64,000 bases of DNA from Pseudomonadota bacterium (GCA_963205195.1 CAUJHR010000007.1:1-64000); one strand, 5' to 3'; positions 42,481 through 51,879 are shown, numbered from the stretch's first letter. The notes: generated by a model not told the origin, from the sequence alone. A program made the numbers and translations.

Positions 42481-43756
42481 GCTTGTAACCGTGCAGGCCG
42501 GGTTTGAACAGCAATTTGAGCAATTTCTTTCCATGCGTGATGTGGGCGGCGCCGATGTTTCGGCTGTGGTTGCGGATATTATTTTGCAGGTGAAAAAACG
42601 CGGCGACGGGGCTCTTTTGGAATATACTGCGAAGTTTGATAAATTCACTGCTACTGCTGAAAATATCAAAGTCAGGCATGAAGATATTGCACAGGCGCTT
42701 GCCCTTTGTTCGCCTGAGCTTATTAAGTCACTCAAAATTGCTGCCGGGCGTATCCGCGCTTACAGCGAAAAACAAATGCCTGCTGACCTTGATTATGTGG
42801 ATGAGGGCGGTACTCGCCTTGGGCATCGTTGGACGGCTTTGGATTCGGCGGGTCTGTATGTTCCTGGTGGGCTGGCGTCTTACCCCAGCTCTGTGCTGAT
42901 GAATGCAATACCTGCCAAGGTTGCGGGGGTTAAGCGCTTGGTGATGGTGGTGCCTGCGCCCGAAGGTAAGGTGAATAATGCTGTGCTTGCAGCGGCGCAT
43001 ATTGCAGGGGTGGATGATATTTATAAAATAGGTGGTGCCCAGGCAGTGGCCGCACTTGCTTACGGAACGCAGATGATAGCGCCGGTGGATAAAATTGTAG
43101 GGCCTGGAAATGCTTATGTTGCGGAAGCGAAGCGTCAGGTTTTTGGCAAGGTGGGAATCGATATGATAGCCGGGCCGTCGGAAATACTTGTGATAGCAGA
43201 TAGCGCCTGCAACCCGGAATGGATAGCGGCTGACCTTCTTTCGCAGGCCGAGCATGACGCGATGGCGCAGTCTATTTTGCTCACTACCGACAGTGCGTTT
43301 GCGGATAAAGTGATTTCGCAGGTGGAACGGATTTTAAAGGAAATTCCGCGCAGGGATATTGCCGGGAAGTCATGGGCGGATTTTGGCGCGGTCATTATTG
43401 CCAGCGATTGGGAAGAGGCTTGCGAGATCTCGAATAAAATAGCGCCGGAGCATCTGGAACTCGCTGTAGAAAAACCTGAGGAACTGCTGCCCCTTCTTCG
43501 CCATGCGGGTGCAATATTTGTAGGTCGCTACACGCCGGAAGCTATCGGCGATTATATAGCGGGGCCTTCGCACGTGCTGCCGACTTCGCGTACTTCGCGT
43601 TTTTCCTCCGGGCTTTCTGTTTTCGATTTCCTGAAACGTACCTCAATTATAGGATGTTCACAAAAATCGCTTGCCGGGCTTTCGCAATACGCGCAGACCC
43701 TTGCGGAAAGCGAAGGGCTGGAAGCGCATAGGCTTTCGGTTGCAGTGCGTTCGTGA
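42473..43756 (+). CDS. hisD: Histidinol dehydrogenase
   Basis: 427 residues. ALDSAGLYVPGGLASYPSSVLMNAIPAKVAGV, GGAQAVAALAYGTQ, DKIVGPGNAYVAEAKRQVFGKVGIDMIAGPSEILVIAD and QAEHDAMAQSILLT (zinc and catalytic residues) are canonical, with NKIAPEHLELAVE and AGPSHVLPTSRTSRFSSGLSVFDFLKR. It oxidises histidinol to histidine in two NAD-dependent steps. It overlaps the next gene by four bases. Confidence 0.95.
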   Translation: MLRLVTVQAGFEQQFEQFLSMRDVGGADVSAVVADIILQVKKRGDGALLEYTAKFDKFTATAENIKVRHEDIAQALALCSPELIKSLKIAAGRIRAYSEKQMPADLDYVDEGGTRLGHRWTALDSAGLYVPGGLASYPSSVLMNAIPAKVAGVKRLVMVVPAPEGKVNNAVLAAAHIAGVDDIYKIGGAQAVAALAYGTQMIAPVDKIVGPGNAYVAEAKRQVFGKVGIDMIAGPSEILVIADSACNPEWIAADLLSQAEHDAMAQSILLTTDSAFADKVISQVERILKEIPRRDIAGKSWADFGAVIIASDWEEACEISNKIAPEHLELAVEKPEELLPLLRHAGAIFVGRYTPEAIGDYIAGPSHVLPTSRTSRFSSGLSVFDFLKRTSIIGCSQKSLAGLSQYAQTLAESEGLEAHRLSVAVRS

Positions 43757-44214
43757 TGGAGAGAATTGCCAATATAACACTTGCTGAGGGCATGAAAAAA
43801 CGCTCGAAACAGGCAGAGCATGAGCGCGACCTTGCCATTGCAGACATTTTGGATGAGAATTGTTTCGAGCCACGCTGCATGAAAAGCGGCCCATATAACG
43901 TGGAGCTGGCTATAGAAGAAGGGCGGCTGGTGATGGGTGTACACTCGCCGCAAGAGGAAAAACATGCTAAGGTTGTGCTATCGGTTGCCCCGCTTCGCGG
44001 CATTATCCGCGATTATTTTATGATATTTGATAGCTACCAGCAGGCCCTTGGCTCAGGAAACCCTAGTAAAATCGAGGCAATCGATATGGGCAGGCGCGGG
44101 GTGCACAACGAGGGCTCGGAAATGCTGCGTGACATACTAAAAGACCGGATCGCTGTGGATTTTGCAACTGCAAGACGGCTTTTTACCCTTATTTGTGTTT
44201 TGCATATAAAATAG
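43753..44214 (+). CDS. UPF0262 family protein
   Basis: 153 residues. The pattern IANITLAEGMKKRSKQAEHERDLAIADILDENCFEP and VHSPQEEKHAKVVLSVAPLRGIIRDYFMIFDSYQQAL...DMGRRGVHNEGSEMLRDILKDRIAVDFATARRLFTLICVLH belongs to UPF0262, found in alphaproteobacteria between hisD and infA. Function unknown. It overlaps hisD (ATGA). Confidence 0.88.
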   Translation: MMERIANITLAEGMKKRSKQAEHERDLAIADILDENCFEPRCMKSGPYNVELAIEEGRLVMGVHSPQEEKHAKVVLSVAPLRGIIRDYFMIFDSYQQALGSGNPSKIEAIDMGRRGVHNEGSEMLRDILKDRIAVDFATARRLFTLICVLHIK

Positions 44215-44289
44215 GTTCGTAATTGACTGATTAACGGCCATAAGCTATTAACTACGAATTATTATTTACGTTTTATAAAAAAGGATATT

Positions 44290-44508
44290 ATGTCTAAAGA
44301 AGAATTGCTTGAATTTCCCGGTCATGTTACCGAGCTGCTACCCAACGCTACTTTCCGGGTTACGCTGGAGAATGGGCATATAGTTATCGCACATACTTCC
44401 GGAAAAATGCGTAAGAACCGTATCCGTGTATTGGCAGGAGATAAGGTGATTGTTGAGATGACGCCATACGATCTTACCAAGGGCCGCATCAAATTCAGAG
44501 AGAAATAA
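44290..44508 (+). CDS. infA: Translation initiation factor IF-1
   Basis: 72 residues, exactly the family length. S1/OB fold with [63 protein letters not shown] in sequence. An AAAGGA Shine-Dalgarno and AT-rich upstream sequence fit a strong local promoter. Confidence 0.97.
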   Translation: MSKEELLEFPGHVTELLPNATFRVTLENGHIVIAHTSGKMRKNRIRVLAGDKVIVEMTPYDLTKGRIKFREK

Positions 44509-44509
44509 A

Positions 44510-44668
44510 ATCATTTTAGCTTCAAATCTGCTTGCGATGAAATACTCTTCGCATTTTCAAATTTTGGCGTTGTTATCCATCGGATTCGCCGTACTCATGT
44601 ATTTAATATACACTCCGTGCGGCTCACCTCGGCTGCCTAGCCAAAAATTGAACTGCTTTGAGTATTGG
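44510..44668 (+). repeat. Long hairpin element, family A
   Basis: GAAATACTCTTCGCATTTTCAAATTTTGGCG pairs with CTAGCCAAAAATTGAACTGCTTTGAGTATT; apical stem TGTAT (44598-44602) with ATACA (44608-44612), then CTCCG and CCTCGGCTGCCTAG. It follows the infA stop. Confidence 0.78.
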
Positions 44669-44699
44669 ACACTAAAAATTTTAATGTTACTAATGTAAC

Positions 44700-45269
44700 A
44701 TGAATAAAAACAATCTCATATTAGCTTCTGCTTCGCCGCGCAGGATTGCCCTGCTTAAACAGGTGGGGATTGAGCCGGAGGCGATAGTTCCTGCCGACAT
44801 TGACGAAACACCGCACAAGGGCGAATTGCCCGCGATATATGCCGCAAGGATGGCGCGGGAAAAAGCCAATATAATAGCCGCTAAATATCCCGGAAAAATA
44901 ATACTTGCCGCCGATACGGTGGTAGCGTGCGGGAGAAAGATTTTTCCCAAGGCGGAGGATGCTAAAACCGCCGTTATGTGCATACGTCATCTGTCTGGGC
45001 GCAGGCACAGGGTTTATACTGCTGTCTGTGTGATAAGGGATGGGCGCGAATATGAAGAAACTGTGCTCACCCAGCTTAAGATGAACCGCCTAAGCGACAA
45101 GGAGATCGCGCAGTATATCGCAGGCAATGAATGGCAGGGAAAGGCTGGCGGTTATGCTATACAGGGAACAGCCGAGGCTTTTATACCGTGGGTTTCCGGT
45201 TCTTATTCCAATGTGGTGGGGTTGCCGTTATATGAAACGCTGAAACTGCTCAAGAGGGCTGGATGGTAG
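44700..45269 (+). CDS. maf: Maf-like nucleotide pyrophosphatase
   Basis: 189 residues. LILASASPRRIALLKQVGIEPEAI is the Maf signature, followed by AARMAREKANIIAAKYPGKIILAADTVVACG and GYAIQGTAEAFIPWVSGSYSNVVGLPLYET. Maf proteins hydrolyse non-canonical NTPs (dTTP/UTP or m7GTP class); the subclass is not assigned here. infA-maf adjacency is common in alphaproteobacteria. It overlaps comM by seven bases. Confidence 0.93.
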   Translation: MNKNNLILASASPRRIALLKQVGIEPEAIVPADIDETPHKGELPAIYAARMAREKANIIAAKYPGKIILAADTVVACGRKIFPKAEDAKTAVMCIRHLSGRRHRVYTAVCVIRDGREYEETVLTQLKMNRLSDKEIAQYIAGNEWQGKAGGYAIQGTAEAFIPWVSGSYSNVVGLPLYETLKLLKRAGW

Positions 45270-46786
45270 CGCATGTAACCACGGTGGCATTTGAAGGTAT
45301 TGAAGCGCAATATATTGATGTGCAGGCACAGATAGTTGCCGGAGTGCCAACATTTACCGTGGTGGGGCTTCCTGATAAAGCAGTTGCTGAATCACGCGAG
45401 AGGGTGCGCTCGGCTATCCATGCGCTGGGGTTGGCACTGCCTAACAAACGCATAATTGTGAACCTTGCTCCTGCCGATATTTTGAAGGAAGGCAGCCATT
45501 ACGACCTGCCGATTGCCCTTGCAATACTCATAAGCATGGGGGCGCTCGAAGCGGAAAGGCTTGCAAACTACGTGGCGCTTGGCGAGTTATCGCTGGATGG
45601 CGGGTTGCTCCCGGTTTCCGGAGCGCTGCCTGCCGCCATGCTTGCCTCATCGCGTGGGGATGGGCTTATCTGCCCGAAAATATGTGGGCCGGAAGCTGCG
45701 TGGTCGGGGCTTGAGGATATACTCGCACCTACATCGCTTACCGCTTTGGTCAACCATTTTAAAGATATTCAAAGGCTTTCAAAGCCAGAATGCGAAATAC
45801 AGCCATTAGCTGCCATAGGGCGCGATATGCGTGAGATACGCGGTCAGCAAACGGCAAGAAGGGCGCTTGAAGTAGCAGCGGCTGGCGGGCATAATTTATT
45901 GATGATAGGGCCGCCGGGGGCGGGTAAATCGCTGCTGGCTTCATGTTTGCCCGGAATACTGCCGCCGCTGGATGCCAGTGAAATACTTGAAGTAAGCATG
46001 ATAAACAGCATTGCGGGTAAGCTTGCTGGTGGAATGTTGTCTTCAAGAAGGCCATTTCGTGACCCGCACCATAGCGCATCTATGCCAGCTATGGTAGGTG
46101 GTGGTAAGCGTGCACTGCCTGGTGAAATTTCACTAGCGCATAATGGAGTTTTGTTTTTAGATGAATTACCTGAATTCCAGCGTGGTGTGCTTGAATCGCT
46201 GCGCCAGCCTTTGGAAACAGGGACAGTATCAGTTGCGCGGGCACAGGCGCATGTGACCTATCCCTCACGCTTCCAGCTGGTTGCTGCTATGAACCCGTGC
46301 CGCTGCGGTTATTTAAGCGATGCTGCACGTGCCTGCAATAAAGCACCGCGCTGCGCTGTTGATTACCAGTCAAAGATTTCCGGCCCGCTTTTTGACCGCT
46401 TCGATATGGCAATTGATGTGCCGGAAGTTGCCACCCTGGATATGCTTGGAAGCAGCGCAGGTGAGGCAAGTGAGGCGGTGGCGGCAAGGGTGACGGCAGC
46501 ACGCCAACTGCAAAAAGCCCGTTTTTTCATGCTAAAAGTTAGTGAGCGTACCAATTCACAATTGCAAGGTGAAATGCTGCATGATTTTGTAGTGCCGGAT
46601 GATAAAGGGCGCAAATTACTGGAACAGGCAACAGAAAGCATGCGGCTTTCAATGCGCGGCTATACAAGGGTGCTCAGGGTTGCGCGAACCATCGCAGACC
46701 TTGCCCAAAGCGAAACAGTGAACCATGTCCATGTAGGTGAGGCGTTGTCATACCGCCAGATGCAATTCGGACGTCAAGAGGCATAA
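45263..46786 (+). CDS. comM: ComM/YifB-type Mg-chelatase-like AAA+ ATPase
   Basis: 507 residues. N-terminal Lon-like fold (VPTFTVVGLPDKAVAESRERVRSAI, DLPIALAIL), then AAA+ ATPase with Walker A IGPPGAGKSLLASCLP (about 212-227), FRDPHHSASMPAMVGGG, Walker B GVLFLDELPEF and a C-terminal domain (RGYTRVLRVARTIADLA) plus a CxxC-like CRCGYLSD. ComM is a branch-migration helicase needed for integration of transformed DNA. Confidence 0.93.
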   Translation: MVAHVTTVAFEGIEAQYIDVQAQIVAGVPTFTVVGLPDKAVAESRERVRSAIHALGLALPNKRIIVNLAPADILKEGSHYDLPIALAILISMGALEAERLANYVALGELSLDGGLLPVSGALPAAMLASSRGDGLICPKICGPEAAWSGLEDILAPTSLTALVNHFKDIQRLSKPECEIQPLAAIGRDMREIRGQQTARRALEVAAAGGHNLLMIGPPGAGKSLLASCLPGILPPLDASEILEVSMINSIAGKLAGGMLSSRRPFRDPHHSASMPAMVGGGKRALPGEISLAHNGVLFLDELPEFQRGVLESLRQPLETGTVSVARAQAHVTYPSRFQLVAAMNPCRCGYLSDAARACNKAPRCAVDYQSKISGPLFDRFDMAIDVPEVATLDMLGSSAGEASEAVAARVTAARQLQKARFFMLKVSERTNSQLQGEMLHDFVVPDDKGRKLLEQATESMRLSMRGYTRVLRVARTIADLAQSETVNHVHVGEALSYRQMQFGRQEA

Positions 46787-46787
46787 T

Positions 46788-46938
46788 CTAGCTATGCTTT
46801 GCTGCAAATCTGTATGAGAAACTCTACTGGCGCGAACAATCTGCTTGCAATAAAGCTTCGGCGCAATACTCATGTAGCGCTGCTACACTCCGTTTACACC
46901 ACTTCATTGCTTCGCGCTTGCCTCACGCCAGCGAGTTT
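46788..46938 (+). repeat. Long hairpin element, family A, preceded by a left-arm fragment
   Basis: CTAGCTATGCTTTGCTGCAAAT (46788-46809) is a stray left arm. The full copy (46819-46938) has arms AAACTCTACTGGCGCG and CACGCCAGCGAGTTTT and apical stem TGTAGC (46873-46878) with GCTACA (46882-46887). It lies directly 3' of comM. Confidence 0.8.
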
Positions 46939-46968
46939 TGTGGGAAAAATAATGACATCATGATACGC

Positions 46969-47274
46969 CTAAAGGCTGATTTCATCATCGTGGCCCCTTT
47001 TTATAAGCCTTGCTACAGCGGAGTCTTCACCTCTTTCGGCTCTATCTGTAGTAAAATCGATGGTTCCAAACCCACGGCTCTCTTCCAGCATTTTTGTATA
47101 ATTTTCAGTTCCTGGAATGGGATTATTACGGCCTGGACGATAAGTGCTGCGGGGTGTAATTTTTTTAGTTTTTACCGGGCCTATTTCAGCATTATTTTGA
47201 CTGATCTTTTCAATGCCGTCAGCGATCCTTTTTGCGGCAGCCTCAATCTCAGCATCTGTAAGTTCTTTTGCCAT
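46969..47274 (-). CDS. Small hypothetical protein, 101 aa
   Basis: Not recognised. It is acidic at the N-terminus (KELTDAEIEAAAKRIADGIEKI), then basic and probably disordered (KTKKITPRSTYRPGRNNP), without signal peptide or membrane segment. An AAAAGGAG Shine-Dalgarno lies six bases before the ATG, which supports expression. It is isolated between comM and thiL, like the other orphan minus-strand genes of this window. Confidence 0.55.
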   Translation of the reverse strand: MAKELTDAEIEAAAKRIADGIEKISQNNAEIGPVKTKKITPRSTYRPGRNNPIPGTENYTKMLEESRGFGTIDFTTDRAERGEDSAVARLIKRGHDDEISL

Positions 47275-47387
47275 ATAAACTCCTTTTAAATATTTAAGAA
47301 TTACCGGTCAAATAATACCATATTGGAACCAGAATATTGTTACATTATTGTTACAATTTATACGATTGATATATAACAATTAATTGA

Positions 47388-48332
47388 CTAAAAATGCTTG
47401 AATCCTTTTTTGGATAGTTTTATTTCGGTGCCGGAAGAATCGAGTATTTTTATATTGTTCCCTGCGGTGATTTCACCGATGCGGGTGAGGGGAAGTTGGA
47501 GTGATTTAGATAATTCTTCGATCTGTGATTTCTTTTCCGGTGAGGCTGTGAATAATAATTCGTAATCATCGCCTCCTGTGAGGGCTTTTTGTATATTAGT
47601 GGTTGGTAATTTATCCGTATATATAGTTGCCCCCACGTTTGAGGCAGTGCAGATATGCGAAAGGTCTTGTGCCAAGCCGTCGGAAATATCCATGCAGGCG
47701 TTGGCTACAGTGCGGAGTTTTATGCCCAGCTCGATGCGCGGCTGTGGGGTGAGGTAGCGGTTTATGAAGTTGCTACCATCACCTCGACCCTCTCCCTGAA
47801 AGGGAGAAGGGGAAGAGGTCAGAAGCTCCAGACCGATAGCAGAATCGCCAAGCGTTCCGGAAACATAAATATCATCACCCGTTCTTGCGCCGCTGCGTTT
47901 CAGTGCTGTGCCTTGGGGTACGGTTCCTATAGCGGTTATGGAGATCGATAGTTTTCCGTCGTTCGCTGTGGTATCTCCACCTGCCAGCGCAATTGAAAAC
48001 TCAGCTTGAGTTGCGCCAAGGCCAGCGGCGAATTTTTTGAGCCATTGTTCACTTGTTGTGCGCGGTAGAACCAGAGCCATGAAATAACATAGCGGGGTCG
48101 CGCCCATAGAAGCTAAATCTGATAGATTCACTCGCAGCGCTTTAGCGGCAATAAGCGAAGGAGATTCTGAGCCTAGAAAATGCACCCCTTCAGTAATTGC
48201 GTCCTTAGTTATGACCAGTTCACATCCAGGCGGAGGGGAAAATACAGCGGCATCATCACTAAGGTTGAGGCTGCCTTGGAAATTCACAGCCAGAGGTTTT
48301 AGATATTTGTTTATGAATGAAAACTCATCCAT
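47388..48332 (-). CDS. thiL: Thiamine-monophosphate kinase with a hairpin-derived insertion
   Basis: 314 residues. [70 protein letters not shown] and [27 protein letters not shown] are ThiL motifs. It phosphorylates thiamine monophosphate to the diphosphate. Residues about 172-184 ([13 protein letters not shown]) are the translation of a palindromic repeat (47787-47811) inserted in frame at a surface-loop position. It overlaps folD by eight bases and ends the operon. Confidence 0.92.
   Translation of the reverse strand: MDEFSFINKYLKPLAVNFQGSLNLSDDAAVFSPPPGCELVITKDAITEGVHFLGSESPSLIAAKALRVNLSDLASMGATPLCYFMALVLPRTTSEQWLKKFAAGLGATQAEFSIALAGGDTTANDGKLSISITAIGTVPQGTALKRSGARTGDDIYVSGTLGDSAIGLELLTSSPSPFQGEGRGDGSNFINRYLTPQPRIELGIKLRTVANACMDISDGLAQDLSHICTASNVGATIYTDKLPTTNIQKALTGGDDYELLFTASPEKKSQIEELSKSLQLPLTRIGEITAGNNIKILDSSGTEIKLSKKGFKHF
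47787..47811. repeat. Palindromic repeat inside thiL
   Basis: CCCTCTCCCT-GAA-AGGGAGAAGGG; translated in frame as SPFQGEG on the minus strand. This palindrome type is widespread between genes in many bacteria, but here it lies within a conserved enzyme gene. Confidence 0.75.
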
Positions 48333-49194
48333 GGATATTCTTGGCGGCCTGTAGCGTGTTTTCCAGAAGGCAGGCGATGGTCATTGGCCCAACACCGCCG
48401 GGAACCGGGGTTATTGCTGAAGCTATGCCTTCGCAGCTTGCAAAATCAACATCGCCAACCAGCTTTGTTTTGCCGTCTGGCTGGGTTATCCTGTTAATGC
48501 CAACGTCGATCACTACCGCGCCTTGCTTTAGCCATTCCCCTTTTACCATATTCGGGCGGCCAACAGCAGCTACTACTATGTCGGCGGTTTTGAGGATAGA
48601 CGGCAGGTCACGGGTTTTTGAATGGGCAATAGTGACGGTGCAGCTTTCTTTCAGTAACAGCGCTGCCATAGGTTTGCCTACGATGTTGGAACGGCCAATA
48701 ACTATTGCATGTTTGCCAGATAAATCGCCCACAGAATCACGAAGCAGCATCAGGCAGCCAAGCGGCGTGCAGGGTATAAACGCGTCCCCGCCAATTGCTA
48801 ATTTGCCAACGTTTAAAATGGTAAAACCATCTACATCCTTGGCTGGGGAAATTGCATTGATAACCGCATCCTCATTGATATGCGCCGGAAGTGGCAGCTG
48901 GACCAGTATACCATGTACTTCCGGGTTGTTGTTAAGCTCGAAAATCCTTTTGAGCAGCTCTTCCTCGCTCGTCTCGGCAGGCAGGTTGAATTCAAAGGAG
49001 CGCATGCCAGCTTCTATGGTCTGCTTGTTCTTATTCCGCACATATACTTCGCTTGCGGGATCGTTTCCCACCAATATTACAGCCAGACCCGGTGTTACAT
49101 TTTTCTTGTCTTTAAGTTCGGCCACGCGCCGCGCTATATCTGTGCGGAGATTTTGCGCGAATAATTTTCCATCTATTATTTTTGCTATGCTCAT
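48325..49194 (-). CDS. folD: Methylenetetrahydrofolate dehydrogenase/cyclohydrolase
   Basis: 289 residues from the ATG at 49194, which overlaps the upstream stop (ATGA); an in-frame ATG 23 codons earlier is inside the upstream gene. [84 protein letters not shown] and [27 protein letters not shown] are canonical. It interconverts one-carbon folates. Confidence 0.95.
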   Translation of the reverse strand: MSIAKIIDGKLFAQNLRTDIARRVAELKDKKNVTPGLAVILVGNDPASEVYVRNKNKQTIEAGMRSFEFNLPAETSEEELLKRIFELNNNPEVHGILVQLPLPAHINEDAVINAISPAKDVDGFTILNVGKLAIGGDAFIPCTPLGCLMLLRDSVGDLSGKHAIVIGRSNIVGKPMAALLLKESCTVTIAHSKTRDLPSILKTADIVVAAVGRPNMVKGEWLKQGAVVIDVGINRITQPDGKTKLVGDVDFASCEGIASAITPVPGGVGPMTIACLLENTLQAAKNIHG

Positions 49195-49523
49195 TTTTTT
49201 GTTGCCGGTTTTGCAGTTGTTTTTGCCGCTGGCTTTTCCTGTGGTGCGGCAGCACTTACGCATTTAGCAAGTTTATCATCAACTGACCATTCGCAATTGC
49301 CGTTTTGCTGGCGGGCGCATCTTGCATCCTTGTAGCAATTTTTAAGTGCTGCGGTTTTTGCCTGCTCGCCTTTTTTGCAAGCAGGTGCTTTCTTGCCGTA
49401 TTTAGAGACGCATAATTCATTATTGCAGCCTGATATTTTGCAGGTCATGCTGGTTGTAGCTGCATAAGCAGGCAAGGCCGTAAACAGGCAAACAGTAAGG
49501 ATAAATAGCTTTATTATTTTCAT
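49191..49523 (-). CDS. Small secreted Cys-rich protein of unknown function
   Basis: 110 residues. Signal peptide [21 protein letters not shown]. The mature part has eight Cys ([32 protein letters not shown]) in a compact 70-residue region, followed by a Lys/Ala/Pro-rich tail ([12 protein letters not shown]). Even Cys number suggests four disulfides in the periplasm. It overlaps both the reductase gene (upstream) and folD (downstream) by four bases, so it is translated within the operon. I do not recognise the family. Confidence 0.7.
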   Translation of the reverse strand: MKIIKLFILTVCLFTALPAYAATTSMTCKISGCNNELCVSKYGKKAPACKKGEQAKTAALKNCYKDARCARQQNGNCEWSVDDKLAKCVSAAAPQEKPAAKTTAKPATKK

Positions 49524-50530
49524 AAAGAAGGTACTCCGCTGGTGGTTGAGTATTCAAAATGCAGGACTTCATCGGGGCGCGCTATCTTATGTGCTGCATG
49601 TGCTGCCTGTGCCGCTTCTGCGAATCCTGACAGTATCAGTTTAAGCTTGTTTTCGTAAGTTGCAATATCCCCGATTGCAAATATCCCTTTTTCGCTGGTT
49701 GCCATTGTTGATGGGGTTACGGTTATATGGTTGTTATCAAGGTTCAGGCCCCAGTCCGCTATTGCCCCTAATTCCATGGAAAGCCCGAAGAAAGGAAGCA
49801 GTATATCAGCCTCTATTTTACGTTTTTCGCCTTCGAGGGTGGCTACCACCACTGAAGAAATTTTTCCGTTCGCACCTTCCATTGAATCAAGTTGGTAAGG
49901 TATCACCAGCTCAATTTTTCCGATTGCTGCCAGTGCTTCCAGTTTCGCCGCCGATTCAGGGGCGCAGCGGAATTTTGCGCGCCGGTGCACCACATATAGT
50001 TTTTCTGTGAGTTCACAAAGTGAAATAGCCCAATCAACTGCGCTGTCGCCGCCGCCCGCTATCACAACTTTTTTGCCGCGGAAATCTTCGCGTTTTCCAA
50101 CTAAATAAAATACGCTTTTTCCTTCATATTTTTCAAGGTTTTCCATAGGCGGGCGGTTGGGCCCGAATGCGCCGCAGCCAGCGGCGATTATTATGGCTTT
50201 GCAATTGATGGAAGTGTTTTTTGAGGTTGTTACCAGCCAGCCGCCATCAGTTTTTAAAACTTTTTCGACCTTTTGCCCCAAATGATAGGTAGGTGAAAAA
50301 GGCTCTGCCTGGGCTTTGAGTTTTTCTATCAGTTCCTGAGCCAGTATCGAAGGGTGGCCGGGAATGTCGTAAATAGGTTTTTCGGGGTAAAGCGCCGTGC
50401 ATTGCCCGCCGAGTTCGTCCAGCGCATCGACCACATGGCAGCGCATTTTAAGCATTCCGGCCTCAAATATGGTGAAAAGCCCCACTGGGCCTGCGCCAAC
50501 AATTACTATATCAGTATCAAAATTTTGCAT
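49520..50530 (-). CDS. Ferredoxin/flavodoxin-NADP reductase, thioredoxin-reductase type
   Basis: 336 residues. FAD motif IVGAGPVGLFTIFEAGML (about 9-26), GQCTALYPEKPIYDIPGHP, NADPH motif VVIAGGGDSAVDWAISL and a second FAD motif GIFAIGDIATYENKLKLILSGFAEAAQAAHAA. There is no CxxC redox pair, which separates it from thioredoxin reductase and fits the FNR type. It supplies reduced ferredoxin. It begins the operon with the Cys-rich gene, folD and thiL, and is divergent from the thiolase gene. Confidence 0.9.
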   Translation of the reverse strand: MQNFDTDIVIVGAGPVGLFTIFEAGMLKMRCHVVDALDELGGQCTALYPEKPIYDIPGHPSILAQELIEKLKAQAEPFSPTYHLGQKVEKVLKTDGGWLVTTSKNTSINCKAIIIAAGCGAFGPNRPPMENLEKYEGKSVFYLVGKREDFRGKKVVIAGGGDSAVDWAISLCELTEKLYVVHRRAKFRCAPESAAKLEALAAIGKIELVIPYQLDSMEGANGKISSVVVATLEGEKRKIEADILLPFFGLSMELGAIADWGLNLDNNHITVTPSTMATSEKGIFAIGDIATYENKLKLILSGFAEAAQAAHAAHKIARPDEVLHFEYSTTSGVPSL

Positions 50531-50620
50531 AATTTATCCTTTATTTGACTGCTTTGTAGCAAAAACTAAGGAAAAAGTAACGACTTTCTGATATAATTAT
50601 AAAGAAAAACAGGAGATTTT

Positions 50621-51745
50621 ATGACCAACACCGTAATCTGCGCTTATGTACGCTCACCGTTCACTCAAGCTGGAAAAGGCGAGCTGGCACGCACTCGCGG
50701 CGATGATATACTGGCTCAGGTTATAAAAGGATTGCTTGGCAAGGTTCAGGTAAATACAGCGGAAATCGAAGATGTGATGGTCGGCTGCGCTTTCCCAGAA
50801 GGTGAGCAGGGCATGAATATAGGGCGCATGGCGGCACTGATGGCCGGGATTCCGGTGAGTGTCGGGGGTGCTACCGTCAACCGTTTTTGCGGATCGTCGA
50901 TGGAGGCAATACATATAAACGCGGCGAAGATAGCTTTTGGTTCGGGTGAAATATATATCGCGGGCGGGGTGGAATCCATGTCACGCGTGCCGATGGGCGG
51001 GTTCAACCCGCTGCCCAGCCCTGCTTTATATAGCACACTTCCTGCTGCTTATATGTCTATGGGGCTGACTGCTGAACAGGTATGTAAAAAACTTTCCATA
51101 CCGCGTGCCAGACAAGAAGAATTTGCGCTGAAAAGCCACCAGAAAGCGGCCAAGGCTGATTTCTCGGAAGAAATAATTGCTATTAAAACAAAAACTGGCG
51201 TGGTTACAAAAGACGGCTGCATCCGCGCAGAAACTACGCTGGAAAAAATGGCGGAGTTGAAGCCTGCATTCGATGCGGCGGGAACTGTTACGGCGGCTAC
51301 TTCATCACCGGTGACTGATGGTGCGGCGGCGGTGCTGGTGTGTAGCGAGGATTACGCGAAGAAGAACGGCCTGTCGATCCTGGCGCGGATAAAGAGTTTT
51401 GCAACATCGGGTATCACCCCGGAAATAATGGGGCTTGGACCAGTGGAAGCGAGCAAGAAAGCACTCGCACGCGCCGGACTTAAAGTTTCCGATATTGATA
51501 TTTTTGAACTTAACGAGGCTTTCGCTGTGCAGGCGCTTGGCGTGATACAGGAATTAGGGCTGGATGAAAGCAAGATAAATTTAGACGGCGGCGCGATAGC
51601 CCTTGGCCACCCGCTTGGAGCATCCGGGGCGCGCATTACCGGGAAGGCCGCCCAGCTTCTGCAGAAACACGGCAAGAAATATGCTTTAGCCACTCAGTGC
51701 ATCGGCGGCGGGCAGGGTATCGCCACGGTTCTCGAGGCCATTTAA
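50621..51745 (+). CDS. Acetyl-CoA acyltransferase (thiolase)
   Basis: 374 residues, slightly shorter than typical (about 390). Active-site Cys in VNRFCGSSMEAIH (about residue 90), ESMSRVPMGG, ELNEAFAVQAL, catalytic His in GGAIALGHPLGASGARI and the second Cys in CIGGGQGIATVLE. It could act in fatty-acid beta-oxidation (FadA-type, favoured by the FNPLPSP-like region) or in acetoacetyl-CoA formation. An AGGAG site precedes the ATG. Confidence 0.9.
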   Translation: MTNTVICAYVRSPFTQAGKGELARTRGDDILAQVIKGLLGKVQVNTAEIEDVMVGCAFPEGEQGMNIGRMAALMAGIPVSVGGATVNRFCGSSMEAIHINAAKIAFGSGEIYIAGGVESMSRVPMGGFNPLPSPALYSTLPAAYMSMGLTAEQVCKKLSIPRARQEEFALKSHQKAAKADFSEEIIAIKTKTGVVTKDGCIRAETTLEKMAELKPAFDAAGTVTAATSSPVTDGAAAVLVCSEDYAKKNGLSILARIKSFATSGITPEIMGLGPVEASKKALARAGLKVSDIDIFELNEAFAVQALGVIQELGLDESKINLDGGAIALGHPLGASGARITGKAAQLLQKHGKKYALATQCIGGGQGIATVLEAI

Positions 51746-51865
51746 AACTCTACTGGCGCGGACAATCTGCTTGCAATAAAGCTTCGGCGCAATACTCTGT
51801 AGCGCTGCTACACTCCGTTTACGCTACTTCATTGCGGCGCGCTTGCCTCACGCCAGCGAGTTTTG
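51744..51865 (+). repeat. Long hairpin element, family A
   Basis: Arms AAAACTCTACTGGCGCG and CACGCCAGCGAGTTTT; apical stem TGTAGC (51798-51803) with GCTACA (51807-51812). It starts on the thiolase stop codon and is about 90% like the copy at 46819. Confidence 0.82.
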
Positions 51866-51879
51866 GCAAAAGTGACTTT

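Noticed and set aside
48317-49267. Long open frame on the plus strand over folD (316 codons)
   Set aside because: It mirrors the FolD reading frame and has no support of its own.
7992-51865. Family A hairpins as ordinary intrinsic terminators
   Set aside because: They are far longer than terminators and lack the T run after the stem; termination or processing remains possible but is not the usual kind.
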